64,000 nt of DNA from Blastomussa wellsi (taxonomy: Eukaryota > Cnidaria > Anthozoa > Scleractinia > Plerogyridae), in the NCBI GenBank assembly GCA_947652115.1, contig OX393563.1, forward strand, positions 3,298,318 to 3,362,317. Direction: 5' to 3'. The translations under genes were made by a program, and so were the position numbers. This document shows positions 36,901 to 47,300 of the stretch, piece after piece (position 1 is the stretch's first letter; the number at the start of each line of letters is the position of its first letter). Under the pieces are notes generated by a model. It ran no database searches. It saw only the letters and a list, made by a program, of their open reading frames with translations, and was not told the origin of the DNA.

Positions 36901-38837
36901 CTCATAGGTATGGCTGGAATAGACTGGTTTCAGCTTTAAGGGACACTGTCACTAGGATTCTTCTGTTTTATTTAGAGAAACAAATAACAGTGACTAAGTA
37001 CTTTTACTCATGCCCAAAATGTGCGTAGAATGTCAACATGAAGATATCAAGCACATTTTTAAATAATAATTAATAATAATAAATTAATAATAATAATTAA
37101 GCCACAAGGGCCAACCTTGAAAAGTCAGTCGACTTTTTCAAGTTGAGATCCAAAGCTCCTGATGGAATCACAATGATATCGCTCCTTTTATATAGTGTCA
37201 GTACACTGGTTTTCATTTGAGTAAATACATGATTAGTCTCGCTCATTTTTGGAGTGATGCTTGTTGCAGTGTTCCGTAAATGGCAACAAACAGGGCCGTA
37301 TCTAGGATTTTTTGTCTGCGGGGCAAACTCTGCACTCCTTTACTTCCTACAAGAACTGTAGCCCCGCAAAATCAAACACTGCCTCCCCCGCTATGTACGG
37401 CCCTGACAACTCTTGTCATTTGTCATCCAACCAGAAGTAAGACTTAATCTAATTGGACTCTCTTGCAAGTTTTTGCTACATTATTTGCTTCCAAGTTTTG
37501 AATGGTTCACTGTACGGTCTGTGTCTAATTATAATTATAAATGTGACTGCCCAGAGTGATTACTTTGGTTTTGCTTTTGCAACACTTCCTTACATGTAAC
37601 ACCAATTTGGTTTATTGTGAAACATTTTTAAATCTTGGTTGGTGCTAAAAAGGTAATATCATTTTGTTGTTGTCCACAGCATGAAACGCTTCCCAGGCTA
37701 CGATAGTGAGTCCAAGGAATTCAATGCAGAAGTCCACCGTGGCCACATCTTTGGTCAAAATGTTGCCAAATACATGCAGGAATTGAGGGATGAAGATGAG
37801 GAAGCTTACAAGAAACAGTTTTCTAATTACATCAAGAACGGCATTGAGCCAGATCAGGTGATAATGATGACAATGTTATACCATGACTGTACTATGTTAC
37901 AGTTATTAACAGCTTCTGTGCTCAAGTTGTGATCTATTGGGTTAAACTATTTTAGATTGGTTTTTGTTTTCCTATAGACCTTTGTCATGCATTTGTTATT
38001 CTTTTGTGTTCATGCTAATCTGCCTGCCCAGCCTCGTCAGCATGTACAAAGAACAAAAGAACTTGAACTCATAGATGAGGTTGGATGGGCAGATAAGCAT
38101 GAACACAAAAGAATAGCAAGTGCGTGAGAAAGGTCTGTTGGGAAGAAAGAATCTTCAGTTGGTGTGGCTGATCACTTTTTCAATCCATGTCCAGATAAGA
38201 CAAATTTGGTCAAGATTTTAAAAATACTATTTTGACTACAGTGCAATCCCAACTTTGTGGACCCCTAGGCAAACAAAATAGTTTTGAAAAATTGGAGAGT
38301 TCAAGAAATCGAAATTGCAGTGTTTGACTAGGTTTGACTTGTCGGGAGCTTAGAGAAATCGGGGGTTGAAGAATTGGGATTCTGATGTATGATCAATTGA
38401 GGCAGTTTCGAGATCAGAAACACCCTAAGTCCAGTTGCATGGGAAGCTTGTCACAATGTGGGATTACCTTTTTACACACTATTTTGTCATGGTGTTTGTC
38501 ATGAAGATTCTGATTTCTTTCCATAGATCGAGGAGGTGTACAAGAAGGCCCATGCTGCCATTCGCGAGTCTCCTGAGGCCAAGCCATCGCCCAAGAGGGA
38601 TATACAACCCAAGAGGTAGGCCTTGGCTTTTAGCTCCATGCATCGTTTCTGTTTTTCAAATGGGCATTCCTTTTGTTAATTCTTAACATGTATTTTTCTT
38701 TCCTCTTCAGGTTCAACCGCAAGAAGATGTCCCTTCAACAGCGTAAGGCCCGAGTTGCACAAAAGAAGGCATACTTCAAAAAGCAGCAAGGTGAAGCTGC
38801 AGATGATGACGATGAGGAGGGCAGCGATGACGAATAA
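33939..38837 (+). CDS. RPL5: 60S ribosomal protein L5 (uL18)
   Basis: Exons: 33939-33941, 34103-34172, 34307-34422, 35861-35995, 36705-36907, 37680-37857, 38527-38615, 38711-38837 (306 aa, all in phase). RPL5 binds 5S rRNA with RPL11, enters the central protuberance of the 60S subunit, and as the free 5S RNP restrains MDM2 in animals. The sequence is typical along its length: [15 protein letters not shown] at the N-terminus, [54 protein letters not shown] and [19 protein letters not shown]. Exon 1 contributes only the ATG, a common arrangement in ribosomal protein genes. The basic stretch [13 protein letters not shown] is normal; the acidic end ([11 protein letters not shown], last 11 residues) is unlike the human C-terminus. 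AATAAA lies 13 bases after the stop. Confidence 0.98.
34748..35028 (+). mobile_element. tRNA-derived SINE in RPL5 intron 3
   Basis: The head looks like a tRNA gene with A box TGGCCTAGTGG and B box GGTTCGAGTCC, and an anticodon-loop-like CTTGTAA. The acceptor arms do not pair properly, and a 200-base unrelated body with an (ATT)n tail follows. That is the SINE layout and not a tRNA gene. TACTGTA at 34741-34747 and at 35029-35035 is a likely 7-bp target duplication. Transcription would be by RNA polymerase III, mobilised by a LINE. Confidence 0.8.
35168..35368. mobile_element. TIR element in RPL5 intron 3
   Basis: Left end GTGTAAGGACGCGTTCGTTTG; right end reversed GTGTGCATTCATTTGGGATC; both then run into ATTCCGGAAT(A/G)AGAATAA. 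Several TTCCGGAA palindromes fill the interior. Termini resemble the element at 3990-4158. Confidence 0.7.
37291..37405. mobile_element. 115-bp hAT-like MITE in RPL5 intron 5
   Basis: CAGGGCCGTA at the left end is exactly complementary to TACGGCCCTG at the right end. CAGGG termini and very small size fit non-autonomous hAT elements. No convincing 8-bp target duplication survives. Confidence 0.65.
37974..38138. mobile_element. Palindromic MITE in RPL5 intron 6
   Basis: ATAGACCTTTGTCATGCA at the left pairs with the right end (reversed ACAGACCTTTCTCACGCA). TATTCTTTTGTGTTCATGCT follows and pairs perfectly except for one base. Arms are about 70 bases with a short centre. Confidence 0.8.
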
Positions 38838-38849
38838 GCTAGTCAATCA

Positions 38850-38855
38850 AATAAA
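38850..38855 (+). terminator. RPL5 polyadenylation signal
   Basis: Canonical AATAAA 13 bases after the stop codon, with a GT-rich stretch (CAGTCTGTGTGA) near 38880-38891. This predicts a very short 3' UTR, as is usual for ribosomal protein mRNAs. Confidence 0.75.
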
Positions 38856-39348
38856 TTAACTTCAAACAATACATGTTTTCAGTCTGTGTGATAGGTTGAT
38901 GGCTACATCAAGTTTTCTCCTTTCCATTTGGCATCATTTTCAAATCCCTGACTCGTTCTTATTGATAAAGTTGATGGGCTTTCCTAGTGGGGTGTAGGTT
39001 GAAAGGCAAATCAGCAAGCCCCTGTTCACATGCCCAAAGCCCTGCTGACTAAAGTAAAATAGAGGGATTTCAACGTTTGGGAAAAGATTCCCTGTGAGGA
39101 AAACATGTGATTGATGCCAATTTGGAGTAACCATGCATGCCTTCTGAGAATCTAAACCCGTTCCCCTGGCCTTATTCATGGCTGGCAGAAGGCGGTGGAC
39201 CGCCTACTCTCGTGAGGTCGACTTTTCGTCCTGAAAAGGTGTTACATTTTGGTCTGCCCCACGTCCAGTCACCGCTTTGGGCAAACGCCGAGCTTCTGAA
39301 TGTAGTCACCTCATTGTATCCGACCGGTCTTAGCTTCCTATCGAGTCT

Positions 39349-39513
39349 AGGCTGCGTAGCTGGCGGGATTCGCGGCGAAGTGCTTTGTTTTTGGGGGGCC
39401 GTCGTCGGAGCGGCAAATTTCCACTCGCACGGCTTCGCAGCTTGACCTCGTGGGCTTCGCCCGCGAATGCGGAGTGAGTAGTTCGCACCCTCAAATCCCG
39501 CCGGCTACGCAGG
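39349..39513. mobile_element. Palindromic element with CTGCGTAGC termini
   Basis: AGGCTGCGTAGCTGGCGGGATT at the left pairs with AATCCCGCCGGCTACGCAGG at the right. GC-rich interior with TTCGC repeats. Related words (GCTGCGTAGATGGC, GCCAGCTAAGCAGG) occur at 47392-47466 inside CCDC18 intron 14. Confidence 0.7.
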
Positions 39514-39763
39514 CTATAGCGAGTCAGATTGCATGACGGAGAACGTCCGTTGGGAGGTTGTGTTGCAACAAGGGCCCCAAGAGTGTTAAAACAAGACAAC
39601 CAAGAGTCTCAAATAGAGCGAATTACGTACAGCCGACGCGCAGACGCGACTCGTCGCTGGTAAATTTGACTTTCAAGGGAATTTTCATAGGTTGCGGCAT
39701 GTAATTATAAATGGACACGATTTCTTAGTCAAAAGGTACTTCCTTTTTCATGATCTCGTCAAT

Positions 39764-40015
39764 CTCGAGCCCAGAGTCAGAGTCCGCTGGTTCCTCCGTC
39801 AGCAACAGGCAGAAAGGATATGGAGTCTGGTAACGACAGGCAGCCCAAGCAAGGATAAGAGCCACCTGAGCCTCCATGGCGACGAAACAATTTTCTTTTA
39901 CGAGGAAAAATTTTTTTTTTAAACAATCGACTGATTCTGTTATGTTATTTGTTGTTTGTCAGCTTCTCCATTTCGCTAGATACCGAGGAGCTGGCGGACT
40001 CTCGCTGGGCTCGAG
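39764..40015. mobile_element. Decayed palindromic element with CTCGAGCCCA ends
   Basis: CTCGAGCCCAGAGTCAGAGTCCGC at the left resembles the reverse complement of GCGGACTCTCGCTGGGCTCGAG at the right. Inner arms are poorly matched, so this is an old copy. Confidence 0.5.
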
Positions 40016-40128
40016 TGCGGTTTTGGGAACGCATTCTTATACTTGCGTAAATTATCAAACGAAATTTCCAGATTATTTTTTCTTTGTAAATGAAAAACAA
40101 GCCCAGGGAACAAGCACCACACTCTTAG

Positions 40129-40162
40129 AAGCGCCGCATCCAGTCAGAAGGATGCGGCGCTT
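40129..40162. repeat. Perfect 13-bp GC-rich hairpin
   Basis: AAGCGCCGCATCC and GGATGCGGCGCTT are exact reverse complements around an 8-base loop. It lies in intergenic DNA downstream of RPL5 and most likely is the core of a small palindromic repeat; no RNA gene is evident. Confidence 0.75.
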
Positions 40163-41366
40163 AACCGAAGCATCATTGGAATGAATTGTTACTTGAGTCA
40201 AAATATAGAACAACTTCGATGGTAACCTGTGATCATGCCCTCCCTCCCTCAAATTTCAATCCACTTCCATCCTTGCCATCCTAAGTGATGGGTGACAGTA
40301 GACGGTTTCAGTGCAGTGATATAAATATTGATTGATTGATTTGTGCCAATAACCAACTAAGGCAACACGAACAACATTCTTTTGAACTTATCGCGAACAC
40401 TGAAGAGCTGTTGCGCGTGTTGTCACTCGTGGAGCAATTCAGGCGACAAATTGAAAGAAAATGTCCGTACTACTTGGCTTTTGTTTTCTTAACTAAACTT
40501 TAGGAAATGCAATAGTACCACGGAACAAAGAAGGCATAACACATGCATACATTGTGGAAAATCAATCGCATTTTATTAAATTATCATTACAAATCACCAT
40601 AATTTCTTAGTATAATTTAACCCATCATCTATGTCAAAATTACTACAGCAAATCACCCATGTATCAAATATATATTACATCTCATTACCTTCATTGCGCT
40701 AACACACATAGTTTGCTTTTTTATCGAAAGGGGCATGGAAAAATTTTACCCTGCTTATATACAATGATGCGAACAATTATATACGTTTACAAATATCTAA
40801 AGAGGTTGGAAAAGCCCGGAAGAGAAAAGAACGAACGAAGTCGGGGATGGCTGACATGTAGCTTTCAACGACTATTGATATCTTAAGTATTTTTCCCTCA
40901 GAAAAGTGAAGTAAACGTCGCGATAGAGCTCCTTTGATTTGATAAATCGCTTATCCACTGAGATAACAGATTAGATAACCCTGGATTAGTGCCCGAGCCC
41001 AGAAGTTTTAACAGGGCATATGAATCTGCTGCCAATTTGTTAATTCTATATGTTCTTAACTAGTATGGAGTCTGCGCTTTATGTCATTTGAAACTAAGGT
41101 ACAAAATATTGAATATACGTGCCTTGCATACAGTGAATGTAAGTGTATGTACATATTGACGGGTAAAAATGACACACGACTTCAGCGGGCCCAAGATAAC
41201 AGATTTCAATCCACGATTGCAGTTTACAACCCTGCGCTGATTCGTTCTTTGACCAGCTTGAACGTTCGATGCAATAATCGTTCCACTCTGTTCAATTCAG
41301 TTTACGCTTGTGGACAGTAATTATATTGCAGGCTAAACAGCCGATGCTATCGGCCTTATAGCGCTT

Positions 41367-44300
41367 CTAAGAAACCCCGTTCTGTTGCATTTCCAGTAAT
41401 TGCTGGTCTATGTTCTTCCTTCTCGCTTCGTTAATAGCCAAGCGTTGTTGAAGGCTGGCACGACTGAAAGAATAATGCAAGAACAGAACATTTAGTTGGA
41501 ACTAATTTCACTATTTGCCGAAGGCGAAAGTCCGATCAAAGTTCAGGATTTAGAGGGACCCTGTCAAAAAACAATACTTCACAAAGACGTATTCACACCA
41601 ATGAACACCTACAAATAGTGGTCCTGTTTTGCTAAAAAAAGAGCTATGAAAGGAGACATCATTGTGATACCATCAGGATCTTTAGATCTCAACGTCAAAA
41701 AGTGAGGCTGACTTTCAAAAATAGCTCAAAACTAATTACGGTTTCCCACCTTCCGTCAAGCAAAGGTCCCAGTTACAGTGCTCCTGCAACAATCTTGTGC
41801 GTTAAATTAGCACATTAAAGGCTTCCACTAAAAACCATAATTGGACTAATCGCGCTCATTTCTGCAAGCGAACTCACCATCTCTCAGGATCCAGCGAATC
41901 ACCATCTTTCCCTCTATCACGTGACATTCCTAACGACGCTTTCTTTTTCTCTAACTGTTCGTGAAGATTTTCATACAAACCGCTGACCTGTTCTTCACGT
42001 CCATCAATTGCACTGTTATCGAGCTCAACAGTTCTATCGCGCTCTTCCTTCTGGGGTGGAGAGGGTTGCGTGCCGTTGAGGTCAGCAGTAGAGAGTGTGA
42101 CGTCACCGGCCTGTGACGTAGAGGTGTTTAGAAGCAGCGGCACGCTCTCTTGTGCCATCTCCATGTTAGCTTGCTTCAGGAGTCCCTCCAGAGTTTCTAA
42201 GCTAGACTGAATGGTTCTGCCACGATCATGTGATTTTTGACTGTGTAACGAGTGGTCTTGGCTCACATGTATAGCTGGTATTTGAGAGTACGCACCACTC
42301 CGCTCCATCATGTCTTGAGTGTCCAGATGACTAAACGTCACAAGCGTGCTGTTGCTAGACAAGTTATGCAGGTTCTGATCCGAGCTGCTTTTCTTCATAC
42401 CGCTGACCGAAGGTTTCGATACAGTTCTTGGCGAGGTTACATGGCGCATGTGAGTGGCCGTTCTTGTAGGTCTCGGTGTAACTCGGCCATCAAGGCGAGC
42501 GCTCGCACCAAATGTTGCTCTCTCATATCCGGACACTTTGGCCTCAAGACGGGCTATCTGTGATGAGAAACGACGGATACGAGTAAACAATATTGTATAC
42601 TGAACCGGACAGGAATTCAATCGTGTGTTGGACCATTGTTCACCACGCATTAGCGTGGTGTACAGTAGTTATGAACGATGAACAATTATTTCTCGTTCCC
42701 AGCCAACGACATTCCATAAACTGACTTAAAGTGTGCGAAGTCTAACATAGAATGCAAATTATTGGACCCCAGCCAGACTCGTTCTGAGAGAAATAAAGGG
42801 AATGCAGGCAAAGTTTTCGTTTCAAAAGCGTTTTTGGAGCCATTCCTGTAATTAAGCGCTACTCTTTCGAACATCGTCCACCATTCCGGTTTCAATTTGT
42901 CTGAGTCTTGTCTGAGTCATAATGTCACTTGCGAGGGAATGGGCGCAATCATAATGCTTGTTCAAAAATGTGGATTTAAAAAAAGAAAACAAAGAAACAC
43001 AGTACCTCGGCATCCTTAATAACCAGCATTTCGTTTGTCGCCTTGGCGTCATCTTGGAACAACACAAGTTGAGACGCCATGCCTCTGTTGTCCTCTATCA
43101 GAGTCACGTTTTGCTCCTGTGATCGCGCTAAATCCTGAGCGAGTCGTCTTTCTTGCTCTTGCAATCTTTGAATCTCCAAGCGATGTGCAGCGTCGCTTTC
43201 GTCTTTCTGTGCGAGCGCTTTGACGTGGTCTTCTTGTAACCGCTGGACCTGACAAAGTGAATGGAAAAGATAGATCTGTTATTTCAAAAATTGAAAGTAC
43301 GAAGTTTCTGACCGACCGACCAATCTTCACCACAAGATAATTAGTCTGTTTGGAGATGGCTAAAAGGGAGACGAGAGGGACCTTTCTAACCATGAACAGA
43401 TTGAGGTGTCTAACACGAAGCGTGGAATCGGTGGAGCCTCAGCCCTTTCAGTGGCTACCGAACCCTCGAGGCTCCAACGATTCCACGCTTCGTGTAAGAC
43501 AACTCAATCTGTTCACGGTCGATCAGAACCCAAACCTTTTATCACTGAGATCTTGGTGCTACTTTTATATGCTAACCACATCTTCAGCGTTTTTCAAATC
43601 TTGTTGATCGTTCTCACCTCGTTATCCTGCGTGGCCTGTTTTAGCTCGTGTTGTTGTTGTGCTTTTCTCATTTCTTGCACACATCTCGCCTCGGCCTGGG
43701 CTTCTCGTACCTGAGCCGCTCCAAGTTCTTTTGCGAGCCTAGTGCAGTCTCCTTCCTTTGTGGTCAACAACACATGCGCGTCATCAAGTTCCCGGATTAG
43801 CTCCTGTTCAGTCCGCTGACATTTCAAGAGATCACGGCGGGCTTCCATCAGTTCTGCATGCTACAGAATAAAAAAATGCAAAGAAGTCTTACAGTGAAAT
43901 GACTTACTGTGCGATTCACACTTCACTATACCAGAAACAAATATTCGCAGGAAAATGAACAAAACCCGACCTTGTTGTGTAAGATTGGCCCCAATTTTTT
44001 CTACGTAAAAGACTATTTGCTTCAAACTTTCAAAACCGTTTTTCCTTTAAACTCCCAAAATTGTCTAGGGACTTCAATTAACTTGCAGAAATTGCAAGAA
44101 ATCCAATTCGATACGTTTCCATATCCTGAACGAGCTTAAACGAATCTAACTGAGGATTTTTAAGATCTGACGAAGTTAATGTCGAACGTTAATGTTGTAA
44201 TGACATATTAATTTTTATTTTCAATGAAATTGTCTTGAAGTTCCATTCTTGTCAATGTGGACAATAAGGTGACTCATTAAAGTTAGTAGCCAGCGATACC

Positions 44301-47300
44301 GTGTTTTGAAGTTGTTCACGCGCCAAGCGCAGTTCTTGACTCGTCTCCTCAGAGTCTTCCCGCCTCTTCTGCCACTTGTTAATTTCCTGAAAACGGAAAG
44401 GAAATGAGAAAGCAGCTGTGTTATATTATACAGCTTCTCGCAAAGGTGGACGGGAGCCCCAAGATGTAGAAGCACAAATAGCGTATGCGTAGGAGGCCAT
44501 GTTAAATGTTGCTCTTATAAAGAGAGTGTTTCAATAGACCATTTCCGAGACGCTGTTTTCCTCCATTTCAAGACGAGTCTTGTTGCGATTTTATTCGCAC
44601 GACTTTGGTCTTGAAAATCAAACTCATTTTCATATGCCGAAAGGTGGAGCAGCAAGACTCGTTTTGAAACAGAGGTAGAAGGCAACTCGGAAATGGCTTA
44701 TTGAGTTTCGAAAGCGATGGCTCATTTAATATTGAAATGTATGTCGAGTCATTAAACTTGTGGAATGCTCGCGAACTAATCACAGCTAAGATATGTTCTT
44801 TCAACCAACCAGAGAATGGCGGCTAGGTGTTTTCCTACGCCCGGCGTAGACCGTATTTTATTGTTCTTAGATTCATTGACGGTTGGCAAACACTACTCTT
44901 ACCCTCTCAAATTCAGCCACTTGCGAGGCCCGTTTCTTCAACTCTTGCTGCTGATGTTTAACAGTTTTCTCTAAATGTTCTATTCTGGATTTCTTCTGCT
45001 TCTCTTGTTCTTTATTTTGATCTTGCTTGGCTTTCAGTTCAGCAATCTGTCGATAAAAATTATAATCGCAACATTCAGTCTGGAGACGAAGTTTCCAGTC
45101 TTCACTTAACCCCATTGGACGTGTTATTTACCTCGACAGCTCTCTCACTGAGTTCGTATCGAGCCTGGTTGAGCGCATGCTCTAAAGTGATGACCTTTTG
45201 CTGCAGTCCACTTTTGTGTTCCTTCATGGTCATATCCAACTGGGTAACCTGGTCAAAATGATCAGTGAGCGTTATTAGGTTTAAGTTTTCCAACTTTCAA
45301 CTTTGTCGCGCAACAATTGTACATTGCATATTGGCAAACACTGCCACTGCTACGAAGTATACGTTTGGTATAATTATCTCACATGCGGGTTAGGCTCGAT
45401 TGCCAGCCGCTTTTCGGGACCCGAAAGTCGGAGAGCGGCGAAAATCAACACTGGATTCTACTGTAATGCAAGTGAGTAAAGCCAACCTTATTAAAGTGAC
45501 AACTATATAGCGGTAAGCCTGGAAAATCCCACACTAATAAAGGCCGGACAAAAACGAAGAAACAGTATTGTCGCTCTTCACCTGTGCAGCTTTCTGTTTC
45601 AGTTCCCACTGTCTTTCCTGAAGCGCTTTATCAAGCTCCACAACTTTGCTCTCCTTCTCTTTCAAGTTCTTGTCCTTCTGTTGTAACTCTTCCATGCTCT
45701 CGTTCAACATTTTGTCCAATTCTTCGACTTTCTTTTCTTTCTCGTGTACTTCTTTTTGGCTCGTCTCTAACACGTCTTGGAGTGATTTTAGCTGCGATAT
45801 CGTATCTTGCAGTTCGGCCTGGATTTTATTCACCTGGAAGGAAACATGGCTAGGTCATGCTATTTTCGAGAAATACGTCACCAAGTCACAGTATTTCGAG
45901 ATATGCCACGCGTAATGCGGTTATGTCACGCTCAATTCAATTTAATTCATTCATTTAAAGGCTGTCGAATCAGAAGGGGTTGTTCAACCCTTACGAGTTT
46001 CTGGTCGAACCTAATGATGTTTTGCTAATTTGTAGACTTTCTCAAAGTCATTCGCTTCTCGTTTCTGGTTTGGCAGTTGAACCCTCGCGCTTCGTGCCCT
46101 GTGAGCTCGTGTTGTAGGCAAGTATAGTTCATTTGCAACATTTGACGATGCCCTAAATCTAGGGCCTAATTCAAATTTTAAAATAGAAAGAACAAGTTTC
46201 AAATGCCTTGTGTCTTTGGAAACTGCTCTTTTCACAAGTTCAATGAACATCGAAATTGATCATGATAGTTCTCGATGGTTTTGAAAAGTTCTCGCTTCCA
46301 ACATTTAACAATTATTTTTAATTCTAGAAGTATCAGTCATGTTTAACGAACTTTTACTTAATATTTACAGTCCTAGAAAACGATAAAACGCTCACTGCTA
46401 GAGGAAATACAAAGCAAGAACCAAGCCAATGAACACAAAAGACAATCTCTGACGGCAAATGTATGACGCAACTATCAAATAACACAATCCACAATTACTC
46501 AATAAAACTACGTCAAATTCTGTTATGATATGATACCTCATCATCCAGCTGTGAATTTTGATCTGTTGTTTTCGCAAATTCGCTTTCCATTTGACGCAAC
46601 CTCTCCTCCAGTTCCCCGTTTTTCTTCGTCACATCGGACAGCTGCTTCCGCGTCTCTTTGAGGGCCTGGTCCAGAGTCTGCGCTTGCGCGGTCTTTTTGT
46701 CACACTGGGTTCTGGACTGCTGCAAAAGTTGCTCCAGTTCAACAATGCTTGCCGAACTGTGTTTCATGTCTTTATGAACTTCCCTTAAAGTTGAGTTGAG
46801 TTCGTTAATTTGTCGAGTTCTTTCGTCAATATCCTCTTTCGCTCCTTGAAGCCTTTGATGTAATTCGCTGGACTCCATTTGCGAAGTGTTTCGTTCTCGA
46901 GACATTTCTTCTTCTAAAATGGCGACTTGTTGTTGGAGATGAGAGCGTGACTCCTCCAAGTCACGCATTCTCTCTTGTTCCTTTTTGAGCGCGTTCTGTT
47001 GATCTGCGATTATGCCTTCGAGTTGAACAATCTGTTCGTTTTTCTGATGCAAGTCTGACAATGTCTGCTGTAATGCCTTTTCCAACTTGGATATCTAGAA
47101 AATAATGCACAAAAATGGAATAAGAGGAAAACCTTCATTTGCAACTATTTTCCTGTCACCAAGCTTAGTAATAACGTGCAACCGTCATCTTACGAAATTC
47201 AAACATACCAAAAAGAGACTTTTTGCAGGGCTTAATAAAATTACCGTAATTTCAAATTCATGGAACAGTGCTTCCTCTAAATATTAAATTACTTTATTGA

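Larger units (their letters stand above)
38856..41366. other. Convergent intergenic region RPL5 / CCDC18
   Basis: 2.5 kb between two genes that point toward each other. It contains the palindromic elements listed at 39.3-40.2 kb and, at 40250-40330, a fragment of the repeat family seen at 26797-27090. The rest is AT-rich, without coding signal. The CCDC18 3' UTR must lie at its right end. Confidence 0.5.

Noticed and set aside
37858..37960. C/D snoRNA in RPL5 intron 6
   Set aside because: ATGATGA resembles a C box and RPL5 introns host snoRNAs in vertebrates, but no CTGA D box or terminal stem lies within a plausible distance.
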